A stretch of 64,000 nucleotides of DNA from CAVVNP01 sp963800235. GTDB taxonomy: Bacteria; Actinomycetota; Acidimicrobiia; Acidimicrobiales; Iamiaceae. Both the position numbers and the translations under genes were made by a program. Numbering within the stretch: position 1 is the stretch's first letter; each line of letters opens with the position of its first letter. Under the pieces are notes generated by a model. The model had not been told where the DNA came from. It searched no databases and worked only from the letters and a program-made list of their open reading frames with translations. The DNA lies in contig CAWDAD010000004.1 of the NCBI GenBank assembly GCA_963800235.1, positions 248,001 to 312,000 of the forward strand. The letters run 5' to 3'. Of this stretch, positions 42,044 through 50,294 are shown piece after piece.

Positions 42044-44242
42044 GTGGACAACGCTGACGACGATCTGACCGGCGAGTCCACCGAGGGCGTCCGCATCATC
42101 GGGGCCGAGGAGGCCGCCGAGGCCATCGAGCGCGGCGACGTGGTCTCGCGCCGCACCGAGGACCAGCCCAAGTACGGCGACCGGCCGGCCCGCCCGCCGG
42201 CGGGGCCCCGCCCGACCCTCCGCTTCCCCCTCGACGCCAGCAGCGATCCCACCCAGATCGAGAAGCCGAGCGTCCGCCCGCCCGAGCCCCGGGTGTCGAA
42301 GCCGGTCACGGGCCCGGTCGACATGCCCCACTGGACCGAGCCGGCCACCGGCGAGGTGCCGCGGGTGGTCATCGGTGACGACGACGAGACCGACGACCTC
42401 GAGGCGTGGTCGTCCTTCGCCACCTCGACGCCCCGCTGGCGCAACCAGGACGATCCCGATTGGGCCGAGGCCGGCTTCGAGGACCCGTCCGAGCTGGCCG
42501 ACGAGGACACCCGCATCGGCGCGCTCGACACCAGCGACCGGCCGAGCGACGAGGAGCTGTTCTCCTTCGACGAGCTCGACGACGTCGGCTTCGAGCCCGA
42601 ACCCGAACCGGAGCCCGCGCCCCAGACCCACCCGGCCCGGCCACGGCGATCGCTGCTCGGTCGCTTCCTCGACCCCGGCACCAACGAGCCCGACGTGGCG
42701 GCAGCGCCCGACGAGCCGGTCGACGAGGAGCCGATGACGGCTCCCTACGACGACGGCGGCGATCTCGGTCACGAGCAGCCGCTGGGCCTGACCGACGACG
42801 AAGCGCCCCTCGCCCCCGCCCCGAGCGACGAGCCGGCCCCCGTCGAGCTCGGGTACGGCCACGAGCCCTTCGACGACGAGCACGACGTCGACGCCGACGA
42901 AGAGCCCGAGCCGGTGTTCCCGACCGGTCCGACCGCGGCGGCCGGCCCCGGGGACGTCGACGTCGACTACCTCGACCTCTCCGACTCGGGCCCCGCCCTC
43001 GAGCCCGAGCCCGAGCCCGAGCGCCTCCCGACCGACGAGCCCGAGGAACCGCACCGCTGGTCGCTGCTGAGCGGCTGGCGGCGGAACGAGCCCGTCGACG
43101 AGCCGGCCCCGGTCTTCGAGGACGACGGCCTGGCCGACGACGGCTTCGGCGACGAGGTCTTCGAACCGGCGCCCCCGGTCGAGGAGCCCGTCGCCCGCGC
43201 CCCCCGCCCCTCGCTCGGGCGCCGGCTGTTCGAGCGGGAGCCGGTCGAGGAGCCCGAGGAGCCCCTCTACGCCCCCGACCCCGCCGCCCTCCGCGAGTTC
43301 GACGACGACCTGGGCGAGAGCCTGGGGCCCGAACCCGAGCCCGAGCCGGTCCGCCGCCGGATCAGCTCCCGCAACGTCCCGGTCGAGCGTCCCGCCTACG
43401 GCGCCGCCCCGGTCGGCGGGGGCGAGCGCAACCTGACCGCGGCGGCGGTCGTCGGTGTCGGGTTGGTCGCGGTGGCGCTGCTCGCCACCGCGCTCGGTCC
43501 GGTCGTGCTCTGCCTGCTCGTCGCGGCCATCCTCGTGCTCTGCGCCGGCGAGTACTTCCAGGCGCTGCGCCAGGCCGGCTACGAGCCGGTGGCGCTGGTG
43601 GGCCTGGTCACGGTGGGGGCGGCGCCGCTCGCCGCCTTCTGGCGACCGGGCGTCGGCCTGTACGTGGTGCTGGTGCTCGGGGTGCTGGCCTGCCTCGGGA
43701 CCTTCGTGGTCGGCGCGGGCGGCCAGGGGCACCTGCTGGACAGCGTCGCCGTCACGGTGCTCGGCATCGTCTGGATCGGGATCGGCGGCGGGTTCGCCGG
43801 GCTGATGCTCGCCGTGAACCACGGCAGCTCCATGGTGTGGGCGGCGATCATCGCCACCGTCGCCAACGACATCGGGGCCTACGCCACCGGTCGGGCCATC
43901 GGCACCAAGTCCTTCTCCGACGTCAGCCCCGGCAAGACCGTCGAGGGCGTGGTCGGCGGCGGGGTGGTCACCGTCGTCGCCAGCCTGATGCTGGTCGGCT
44001 TCGTGCCGGGCCTGGCCCCGTTCGACTCGGTCGGCCACGCCCTGGCCCTCGGCGTCGTGGTGGCGGTCGTGGCGCCCATCGGCGACCTCTGCCAGTCCGC
44101 GGTCAAGCGCGACCTCGGCCGCAAGGACATGGGCACCCTCCTGCCTGGCCACGGCGGTGTGTTCGACCGCTTCGACGCCATGCTCTTCGTGCTGCCGGCG
44201 GTGTTCTTCCTGGCCACCCGCCTCGGCATCTTCGGCGCCTGA
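42044..44242 (+). CDS. cdsA: Phosphatidate cytidylyltransferase with a ~460-aa acidic N-terminal extension
   Basis: A 732-aa protein. The last ~270 residues are a multi-TM CdsA domain with the signature DLCQSAVKRDLGRKDMG...LLPGHGGVFDRFD and the preceding FSDVSPGKTVEGVVGG; it makes CDP-diacylglycerol from phosphatidic acid and CTP. The first ~460 residues are very rich in Asp, Glu and Pro (EPEPEPEP-type runs), with basic patches such as RPRRSLLGRFLD, and look disordered and cytoplasmic. A typical CdsA is 260-300 aa. The frame is open throughout and codon bias is coding-like, so the extension appears real. Position frr-cdsA-dxr is standard. Confidence 0.9.
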   Translation: MDNADDDLTGESTEGVRIIGAEEAAEAIERGDVVSRRTEDQPKYGDRPARPPAGPRPTLRFPLDASSDPTQIEKPSVRPPEPRVSKPVTGPVDMPHWTEPATGEVPRVVIGDDDETDDLEAWSSFATSTPRWRNQDDPDWAEAGFEDPSELADEDTRIGALDTSDRPSDEELFSFDELDDVGFEPEPEPEPAPQTHPARPRRSLLGRFLDPGTNEPDVAAAPDEPVDEEPMTAPYDDGGDLGHEQPLGLTDDEAPLAPAPSDEPAPVELGYGHEPFDDEHDVDADEEPEPVFPTGPTAAAGPGDVDVDYLDLSDSGPALEPEPEPERLPTDEPEEPHRWSLLSGWRRNEPVDEPAPVFEDDGLADDGFGDEVFEPAPPVEEPVARAPRPSLGRRLFEREPVEEPEEPLYAPDPAALREFDDDLGESLGPEPEPEPVRRRISSRNVPVERPAYGAAPVGGGERNLTAAAVVGVGLVAVALLATALGPVVLCLLVAAILVLCAGEYFQALRQAGYEPVALVGLVTVGAAPLAAFWRPGVGLYVVLVLGVLACLGTFVVGAGGQGHLLDSVAVTVLGIVWIGIGGGFAGLMLAVNHGSSMVWAAIIATVANDIGAYATGRAIGTKSFSDVSPGKTVEGVVGGGVVTVVASLMLVGFVPGLAPFDSVGHALALGVVVAVVAPIGDLCQSAVKRDLGRKDMGTLLPGHGGVFDRFDAMLFVLPAVFFLATRLGIFGA

Positions 44243-44259
44243 CGGGCCCCGGTCACCCG

Positions 44260-45447
44260 GTGGTCACAACCGTCGCCCTGGCCGGCTCGACCGGGTCCAT
44301 CGGCACCCAGGCCGTCGAGGTGGTCGACGCCGAGCCCGATCGCTACCGGATCACCGCCCTCGGGGCGAGCGGCGCCCAGGTCGACGCCCTGCTCGACCAG
44401 GCCCGCCACGTCCGCCCGGAGGTGGTGGCGGTGGCCGACCCGACCCACGCCGAGCGGCTGCGGTCGGAGCTGCCGGGATGCGAGGTCCGGGCCGGGCCCG
44501 AGGCCCTGGCGAGCCTCGGCGGCGAGGCCGACGTCTGCGTGAACGGCGTGGTCGGCTTCGCCGGCCTCGGCGTCACCCTCGCCACCCTCGACGCCGGCCG
44601 CCGGCTCGCCCTGGCCAACAAGGAGTCGCTGATCGCGGCGGGGCCCGTCGTGCAGCGGGCCCGCCGCCGACCCGGCGCCGAGCTGGTGCCGGTCGACAGC
44701 GAGCACTGCGCCATCCACCAGTGCCTGCGCAGCGCCGATCCGAGCGGGCCGAGCCGGGTCGCCAAGGTGGTGCTGACCGCCAGCGGGGGGCCGTTCCGGG
44801 GGCGGACGCGGGCCGAGCTGGCCGAGGTCACCATCGACGACGCCCTGGCCCACCCGACCTGGAGCATGGGGCCGAAGATCACCGTCGACTCGAGCACCCT
44901 GATGAACAAGGGCCTCGAGGTCATCGAGGCCAACGAGCTGTTCGGCCGGCCCGCCGGCGAGGCGGGCGCCGCCATCGGCTTCGACGAGATCGAGGTGGTG
45001 GTGCACCCGCAGTCGATCGTGCACTCCATGGTCACCTTCTCCGACGGCGCCACCATCGCCCAGCTGTCCCGGCCCGACATGCGGCTGCCCATCGGCTACG
45101 CCCTGGCCTGGCCCGACCGGCTGCCGACGGCCTTCGGCCCCATCGACTGGGCCGAGCTGGGCCGGCTCGACTTCGAGCCGCCCGACCTCGACGCCTTCCC
45201 GTGCCTGCGGCTCGCCTACCAGGCCGGACGGGCGGGGGAGACCGCCCCGGCGTGGCTGAACGCCGCCAACGAGGTCGCCGTCGCTGCCTTCCTCGACGGG
45301 AAGATCCCCTGGATCGCCATCCCTGACGTCCTCGAAGCCGCCCTCGACCGGCATGATGGGGCGGTGGCCGAGAGCGTCGACGCCGTCATCGACGCCGATC
45401 GGCGTGCCCGCTCGCTCACCGGGTCGCTCATCGCGGCCCGGCCCTGA
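44260..45447 (+). CDS. dxr: 1-deoxy-D-xylulose 5-phosphate reductoisomerase
   Basis: A 395-aa NADPH enzyme making MEP, the first committed step of the non-mevalonate isoprenoid pathway. Motifs: ALAGSTGSIGTQAVEV (NADPH), ANKESLIAAGP, VPVDSEHCAIHQCL and TASGGPFRG (substrate and metal), TWSMGPKITVDSSTLMNKGLEVIEA given in part, and HPQSIVHSMV. GTG start 17 nt after the cdsA stop. The later MEP gene ispG lies two genes downstream. Confidence 0.94.
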   Translation: MVTTVALAGSTGSIGTQAVEVVDAEPDRYRITALGASGAQVDALLDQARHVRPEVVAVADPTHAERLRSELPGCEVRAGPEALASLGGEADVCVNGVVGFAGLGVTLATLDAGRRLALANKESLIAAGPVVQRARRRPGAELVPVDSEHCAIHQCLRSADPSGPSRVAKVVLTASGGPFRGRTRAELAEVTIDDALAHPTWSMGPKITVDSSTLMNKGLEVIEANELFGRPAGEAGAAIGFDEIEVVVHPQSIVHSMVTFSDGATIAQLSRPDMRLPIGYALAWPDRLPTAFGPIDWAELGRLDFEPPDLDAFPCLRLAYQAGRAGETAPAWLNAANEVAVAAFLDGKIPWIAIPDVLEAALDRHDGAVAESVDAVIDADRRARSLTGSLIAARP

Positions 45448-45465
45448 GCCGACAGAGGACCGACG

Positions 45466-46869
45466 ATGACCGACACCGACCTCCGCCCCCCGGCCCCGGA
45501 CCGGCCGCCGTCGCCGGCCGACCAGGGTGTCCCCGTGCCGCAGGGCCCGCCGGCCCCCGACGCCCCGTGGCGGCCGGTGCCCCACCCGGGCCTCCGCCTC
45601 GCGGGGGTGCTCGCCGGCCTGGTCGTGCTCGGGGTGCTGGTGCCGTGGGTGCTCGTCGTGATCCTCGGTCTGCTGGTCATGATCTTCCTGCACGAGCTGG
45701 GCCACTACGTCATGGCCCGTCGGGCCGACATGAAGGTCACCGAGTTCTTCCTCGGGTTCGGACCCCGCATCTGGTCGTTCAAGCGGGGCGAGGTCGAGTA
45801 CGGCCTCAAGGCCATCCCGGCCGGCGCCTACGTGAAGATCATCGGGATGACCAACCTCGAGGAGGTCGCCCCCGAGGACGAGGCCCGTGCCTACCGGCAG
45901 AAGACCTTCGGGCAGCGGGTCAAGGTGGCGGTGGCCGGCTCGACCATGCACTTCATGCTGGCGCTGGTCCTGCTGTTCGTGATGCTCACCGTCGTCGGCG
46001 CCCCGAACGGCAAGGTCGTGCCGGACACGACCAACTGGCGCGTCGGCAAGGTGTACCCGGGCAGCGCCGCCCAGCAGGCCGGCATCCGCACCGGTGACCG
46101 CCTGCTCACCCTCGACGGGCACGAGGTCGGCTCACTGTCGGCCATGAGCGACCTGGTGAACCCGCTCAAGGGCAAGCAGGTCACCGTGACCTACGAGCGG
46201 GGCGGACAGGTGCGCAGCACCGAGGTGACCCTCCACGCCTTCGACGTCCCCGCCCAAGGCGGCCAGCCCGCCACCACCAGCTGCTGCCTCGGCGTGGGCC
46301 AGCAGACACCACCGTCGGAGCGGGTGAACCCGCTGGTGGCGGTGCCCCGCACGGTCGAGGGCTTCGGGCAGATCACCAAGCTGTCGGTGCTCGGGCTGGG
46401 CAAGGTCTTCAGCCCGAGCGGCCTGTCGAGCTTCGCCCACCAGGTCGCCGACGCCGGCAACCAGCGCTCGGGCTCCGGCCAGCCGGCCTCCGGGTCGTCG
46501 AGCTCGTCCGGGACGGCGTCGGGGCAGAGCAACCACGACCTCGAGACCCGGCCGGTGTCCATCATCGGCATCGTCGGGATCGGCTCGCAGATCGGCGCCG
46601 ACGGGGCGTCGGCGCTCATCGGCTTCTTCGCCCTGGTCAACATCTTCATCGGCTTCTTCAACCTGATCCCGCTGCTGCCCTTCGACGGCGGCCACGTGGC
46701 CATCGCCGTCTACGAGAAGATCCAGGAGGCCCGGCTGCGCCGGCGGGGCCGGTACTTCGTCGACGCCGCCCGGCTCATGCCGCTCACCTACGTGGTGGTC
46801 GGCGTGCTCGGCCTGCTCTTCCTCACCACCGCCTACCTCGACATCCTGAACCCCATCCGCACCCGGTAG
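45466..46869 (+). CDS. rseP: RseP-family site-2 intramembrane zinc metalloprotease
   Basis: A 467-aa membrane protease: an N-terminal Pro-rich cytoplasmic tail, a first TM helix with zinc motif HELGH (His76-His80), a PDZ domain (about 180-265: VYPGSAAQQAGIRTGDRLLTLDG), a Ser/Gly-rich insertion (about 335-355) and the C-terminal TM region with NLIPLLPFDGGH, giving the third zinc ligand. It cleaves membrane-bound anti-sigma factors or signal remnants; targets are not in the window. Operon dxr-rseP-ispG is typical of actinobacteria. Confidence 0.93.
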   Translation: MTDTDLRPPAPDRPPSPADQGVPVPQGPPAPDAPWRPVPHPGLRLAGVLAGLVVLGVLVPWVLVVILGLLVMIFLHELGHYVMARRADMKVTEFFLGFGPRIWSFKRGEVEYGLKAIPAGAYVKIIGMTNLEEVAPEDEARAYRQKTFGQRVKVAVAGSTMHFMLALVLLFVMLTVVGAPNGKVVPDTTNWRVGKVYPGSAAQQAGIRTGDRLLTLDGHEVGSLSAMSDLVNPLKGKQVTVTYERGGQVRSTEVTLHAFDVPAQGGQPATTSCCLGVGQQTPPSERVNPLVAVPRTVEGFGQITKLSVLGLGKVFSPSGLSSFAHQVADAGNQRSGSGQPASGSSSSSGTASGQSNHDLETRPVSIIGIVGIGSQIGADGASALIGFFALVNIFIGFFNLIPLLPFDGGHVAIAVYEKIQEARLRRRGRYFVDAARLMPLTYVVVGVLGLLFLTTAYLDILNPIRTR

Positions 46870-46913
46870 CGACCGCAGGCCGGCGGCCCCCGGGGAGGCG
46901 CGCCGGGCGCTCG

Positions 46914-46919
46914 TAGGCT
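46914..46919 (+). promoter_or_regulatory. -10 hexamer, leaderless promoter of ispG
   Basis: TAGGCT, 6 nt, then GTG at 46926, giving ispG its own start within the operon. Confidence 0.55.
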
Positions 46920-46925
46920 GGGGTC

Positions 46926-48143
46926 GTGGCCTTCACCCGACGCCCGACCCGCCAGATCGTCCTGCCCCACCCCAGGAACCCGGTGGCGGTGGGCGGTGAC
47001 GCTCCGGTGACGGTGCAGTCGATGACCACCACCAAGACCGCCGACGTCGAGGGCACCCTCCAGCAGATCTACGCCCTCTACGGGGCGGGCGCCGACATCG
47101 TGCGCTGCACCTGCAACGACCAGGCGGCGGCCGAGGGGCTGGCCCAGATCGTGCCCCGCTCCCCGGTGCCGATCGTGGCCGACGTCCACCACCAGCACAA
47201 GATGGCCCTCGCCGCCCTCGAGGCCGGCGTGCACTGCCTGCGGCTGAACCCCGGCAACATCCGCAAGCCCGAGCACATCAAGCTGGTCGCCCAGGAGGCC
47301 AAGGCCCGGGGGGTGCCCATCCGGATCGGGGTGAACGGCGGCTCGCTGCACCCCGACCTCTACGCCAAGTACGGGGACCGGGTGGTCCCGGAGGCCCTGG
47401 TCGAGTCGGCGCAGCAGGAGCTGGCCTACTTCGAGGAGGTCGGCTTCGACGACGTCAAGATCTCGGTCAAGGCGTCGAACGTGCCGCTCATGGTCGAGGC
47501 CTACCGTCAGCTGGCCGACGTGACCGACCACCCGCTGCACCTCGGCGTGACCGAGGCGGGTCCGCCGCCGGCGGGCGTGCTCAAGGCGACCGCCGGCATG
47601 GCGACCCTGCTGTGCGAGGGGATCGGTGACACGATCCGCTACTCGCTGACCGCCGACCCGGTCGAGGAGGCCCGGGCCGGACGGCAGCTGCTCGAGGTGC
47701 TCGGCCTGCGGGAGCGCACCGGGCTCGACCTGATCGCCTGCCCGTCGTGCGGCCGGGCCGAGATCGACGTGATCGAGGTGGCGAACCAGGCCCAGCAGGC
47801 GTTCGAGCAGCAGGAGATCCCGATCCAGGTCGCGGTCATGGGCTGCGTGGTGAACGGGCCGGGCGAGGCGCGGGAGGCCGATCTCGGCATCGCCGCCGGT
47901 CGACACCGGGGCCACCTGTTCGTGAAGGGCCAGGTGGTCAAGGTCGTGCCCGAGGACGAGATGGTGTCGTCGCTGGTCGAGTGGGCGGCGATCATCGCCG
48001 ACGACGGGGTCGAGGCGGCGTTGGCCAAGGCCGAGGACGGCGCCGCCGACGAGGCCGAGAAGGACCGTCAAGAGCTGCTGGCCGAGCAGGGCGACGACGC
48101 CAACGACGCCGGCACCAAGGTCGACCTCATCCGCAAGCTCTGA
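46926..48143 (+). CDS. ispG: 4-hydroxy-3-methylbut-2-en-1-yl diphosphate synthase
   Basis: A 405-aa 4Fe-4S enzyme of the MEP pathway that reductively opens MEcPP to HMBPP. The TIM-barrel half has VTVQSMTTTKTADVEGT, IVRCTCND, VADVHHQHKMAL, LRLNPGNI and IRIGVNGGSL. The C-terminal half holds the cluster cysteines in ACPSCGRAEID and VMGCVVNGPGEAREADLGIA. The C-terminal ~40 residues are an acidic extension. A family B palindromic repeat follows 35 nt after the stop. Confidence 0.95.
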   Translation: MAFTRRPTRQIVLPHPRNPVAVGGDAPVTVQSMTTTKTADVEGTLQQIYALYGAGADIVRCTCNDQAAAEGLAQIVPRSPVPIVADVHHQHKMALAALEAGVHCLRLNPGNIRKPEHIKLVAQEAKARGVPIRIGVNGGSLHPDLYAKYGDRVVPEALVESAQQELAYFEEVGFDDVKISVKASNVPLMVEAYRQLADVTDHPLHLGVTEAGPPPAGVLKATAGMATLLCEGIGDTIRYSLTADPVEEARAGRQLLEVLGLRERTGLDLIACPSCGRAEIDVIEVANQAQQAFEQQEIPIQVAVMGCVVNGPGEAREADLGIAAGRHRGHLFVKGQVVKVVPEDEMVSSLVEWAAIIADDGVEAALAKAEDGAADEAEKDRQELLAEQGDDANDAGTKVDLIRKL

Positions 48144-48178
48144 CCCTCCGGACCGGGCCGGGGCCCGTGTTCTCCAGC

Positions 48179-48224
48179 TTCTCGGGACAAGGAGCGCGTG
48201 TCCACGCGGCCCTTGTCCCGAGAA
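48179..48224. repeat. Palindromic repeat, family B, copy 1
   Basis: A 46-nt inverted repeat: 22-nt arms 48179-48200 and 48203-48224 around TC, with 2 mismatches (arms begin TTCTCGGGACAAGG and end CCTTGTCCCGAGAA). The core AGCGCGTGTCCACGCG and the G-rich right flank are shared with the copy at 54362-54407. It lies between convergent genes, so it may also terminate ispG. Confidence 0.75.
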
Positions 48225-48244
48225 CCGCCGGGGTGGGGGCGCGC

Positions 48245-48694
48245 TCAGCGCACCACGGCGTAGGCGATGCCGGCCACCACGGCGGTGACGGTGACGAGGG
48301 CCAGGGCGGCCTGCACCCAGATCGGTTGCTTGGTCACCTCGTCGACCTTGGTCCGGCGGCGGACCGTCCGGAGCAGCCGATCGGCCCAGGCGAACTCCTG
48401 GGCCAGCAGTCCGAGCCCGACCAGGATGGCGACGATGCCGGGACCGGGCAGCACCAGCATGGCCAGCCCGGCCAGCACCAACGCCAGACCGGCCACGATG
48501 ATGGCGAGCCGGACCACGATGTTGCGGTGGGCGGCGCGCTCGGACCGCTCCCGGTCGCCGGTGCCGTACTCCGCCTCCAGCGCCGCCGCCCGGAGCCGCT
48601 GGCGCATGGTGGCGGCCTCCTGCGGGCTCAGCCCGGCCCGGGCGGGGTGCTGCAGCGAGGGCCCGGGCGCGGGGTCCGGCCGCTCGTCCTCCAT
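48245..48694 (-). CDS. PGPGW-family membrane protein
   Basis: A 149-aa protein: an acidic/polar N-terminus (about 1-58), a TM pair at about 60-95 containing VLPGPGIVAILVGLGLLAQEF, the hallmark of the PGPGW family (PF09656), a basic loop (RTVRRRTKVDE) and a third TM (about 125-147). Function unknown. It is convergent with ispG across repeat B copy 1. Confidence 0.8.
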   Translation of the reverse strand: MEDERPDPAPGPSLQHPARAGLSPQEAATMRQRLRAAALEAEYGTGDRERSERAAHRNIVVRLAIIVAGLALVLAGLAMLVLPGPGIVAILVGLGLLAQEFAWADRLLRTVRRRTKVDEVTKQPIWVQAALALVTVTAVVAGIAYAVVR

Positions 48695-48781
48695 CGGTCG
48701 AGTGTGGCACGGGGTCCGGACCGGCCGGCCGCCGGAGCCGCCCGCGCCGCGGTCACGGCGCGGCCGGGGAAGGGCCCCCGG

Positions 48782-49666
48782 CTACCAGTCGAGGTCGAGG
48801 GTGGCGCGCATGGCCGCCTCGAAGGCGGCGTCGTCGAGCTGCCGGCGGGTCGACAGGATCATCTCGGCGTCGTCGCCGACGGGCAGCCGCAGCGGGGGAT
48901 CGTCGGCCTCCAGGGCGCCGGCGATGGCGATGGCGACCGTCTCGGGACCGGGTCGCTCCCGGCCGCCCAGCACCTTCTGGTCGGTGCCCTCGTACTGGCG
49001 CCGCAGCTCGTCGTAGGGCGGCCCCTCGCCGTGGCGCTCGCCGCCCTTCATCCCGGGCGCGATGTAGCCGGGCTCGACGATCACGACCCGGACGCCGAAG
49101 TGGCCGACCTCGTAGTGCAGCGCCTCGGACATGGCCTCGAGGGCGAACTTGCTGGCCGAGTAGGTGGCGCCGAGCGGCGTGCTGATCCTGCCCTGGACCG
49201 AGGACACGTTGACGATGGTGCCCCGCTCGCGCTCGCGCATCCAGGGCAGGTAGGCCTGGGTCAGTCGGAGCGGCCCGAAGAAGTTGGTCTCCATGACCCG
49301 GCGGACCACGACGTGGGGGAGCCGCTCGACCGGTCCCGACTCGGTGACGCCCGCGTTGTTGACCAGCACGTCGACCGCCGGCACCGCCGCCAGCAGGTCG
49401 AGCACCGACCCGTCGTCGGTGACGTCGAGCTGCAGGCGGCGCTCCACGCCCGCCTCGGTCAGGGGCTCGAGGGCCTCGGCCCGGCGGGCGGTGGCGACCA
49501 CCTCGTAGCCGCGGCGCGCCAGCTCGGCTGCGGTGGCTCGGCCGACGCCACTGCCGGCGCCGGTGACCAGGGCGACGGGCCGGTCGTCGATGGGCGGAGG
49601 AGGGTCGGTCGTCGGCCACCTCAGGCCCCCACCGGGTCGGTGAGCCAGTCGGCCCCCTGGCCCCAC
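48782..49666 (-). CDS. SDR family oxidoreductase, start uncertain
   Basis: A short-chain dehydrogenase with NAD(P) motif VALVTGAGSGVGRATAAEL, DVLVNNAG, NVSSVQGRIS and catalytic YSASK (Tyr/Lys), about 265 conserved residues. The frame has no ATG, GTG or TTG between the core and the nitroreductase stop at 49621; the nearest in-frame GTG is at 49666, inside that gene. A GTG at 49619 with a sensible N-terminus (VADDRP) is one frame off, so a single-base indel near 49590-49615 is a fair alternative. The substrate is unknown. Confidence 0.75.
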   Translation of the reverse strand: MGPGGRLAHRPGGGLRWPTTDPPPPIDDRPVALVTGAGSGVGRATAAELARRGYEVVATARRAEALEPLTEAGVERRLQLDVTDDGSVLDLLAAVPAVDVLVNNAGVTESGPVERLPHVVVRRVMETNFFGPLRLTQAYLPWMRERERGTIVNVSSVQGRISTPLGATYSASKFALEAMSEALHYEVGHFGVRVVIVEPGYIAPGMKGGERHGEGPPYDELRRQYEGTDQKVLGGRERPGPETVAIAIAGALEADDPPLRLPVGDDAEMILSTRRQLDDAAFEAAMRATLDLDW

Positions 49667-50271
49667 GAGTCGACGTAGGCCAGCTCCTCGAGCGGACGGC
49701 GCCGGACCGGGCCGTGGTGGCCCTCGGGCCGACCGACGGCCAGGGTGGCGGCCAGGAAGACGTCGTCGGGGACGTCGAGCAGCGCCCGCAGCTCGTCCTC
49801 GACCAGGGCGTGCCAGATGGTCATGACCCCGCCGTAGCCGAGGGCGTGCGCCGACAGCAGCAGGTTCTGGCAGGCCGGGTAGACCGACGCCCCCAGGTAG
49901 ACGTCGTCGCGGTAGCGGAGCATGCCGGCCAGGACCACGAGCGGCGTCTCCTCGAAGCGGTCGACGAACCGCTGCATGGTCCTCGCCATGCGGGCCTTGG
50001 GCGAGTCGGGGTCGGCACCGGACCCGTGGTCGTACCCGTCGGCCGCCCGCTTGGTCGCCCACATCTCCCGGAAGCTCGCACCGAGGAGGGCCCGGGCCTC
50101 GGTCGCCCTGGGGCCGTCGCGCAGGGCGAGGAACCGGAAGGGCTGGCGGTTCGAGCCCGACGGCGCCCGGGTGGCGGCGAAGAGCATGGCGGCCACGTCC
50201 TCGTCGGGGATCGGGTCGTCGGTGTACCGGCGGATCGCCCGGGTGGTGCAGAGCCCGTCGTAGAGGTCCAT
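49621..50271 (-). CDS. Nitroreductase family protein
   Basis: A 216-aa FMN enzyme: LCTTRAIRRYTDDPIPDEDVAAML (FMN phosphate contacts, given in part), ATRAPSGSNRQPFRFL and the C-terminal GYGGVMTIWHALVEDELRALL, VGRPEGHHGPVRRRPLEELAY. It works as a dimer with NAD(P)H on nitro or quinone compounds, or as a specialised F/FMN oxidoreductase. ATG 50271 is set by TACGGT 6 nt upstream. It precedes the SDR gene in the same direction. Confidence 0.87.
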   Translation of the reverse strand: MDLYDGLCTTRAIRRYTDDPIPDEDVAAMLFAATRAPSGSNRQPFRFLALRDGPRATEARALLGASFREMWATKRAADGYDHGSGADPDSPKARMARTMQRFVDRFEETPLVVLAGMLRYRDDVYLGASVYPACQNLLLSAHALGYGGVMTIWHALVEDELRALLDVPDDVFLAATLAVGRPEGHHGPVRRRPLEELAYVDSWGQGADWLTDPVGA

Positions 50272-50277
50272 GCGTCG

Positions 50278-50283
50278 ACCGTA
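50278..50283 (-). promoter_or_regulatory. -10 hexamer, leaderless promoter of the nitroreductase gene
   Basis: Minus-strand TACGGT, 6 nt, then ATG at 50271. Confidence 0.55.
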
Positions 50284-50294
50284 CGCGGTGCCGG

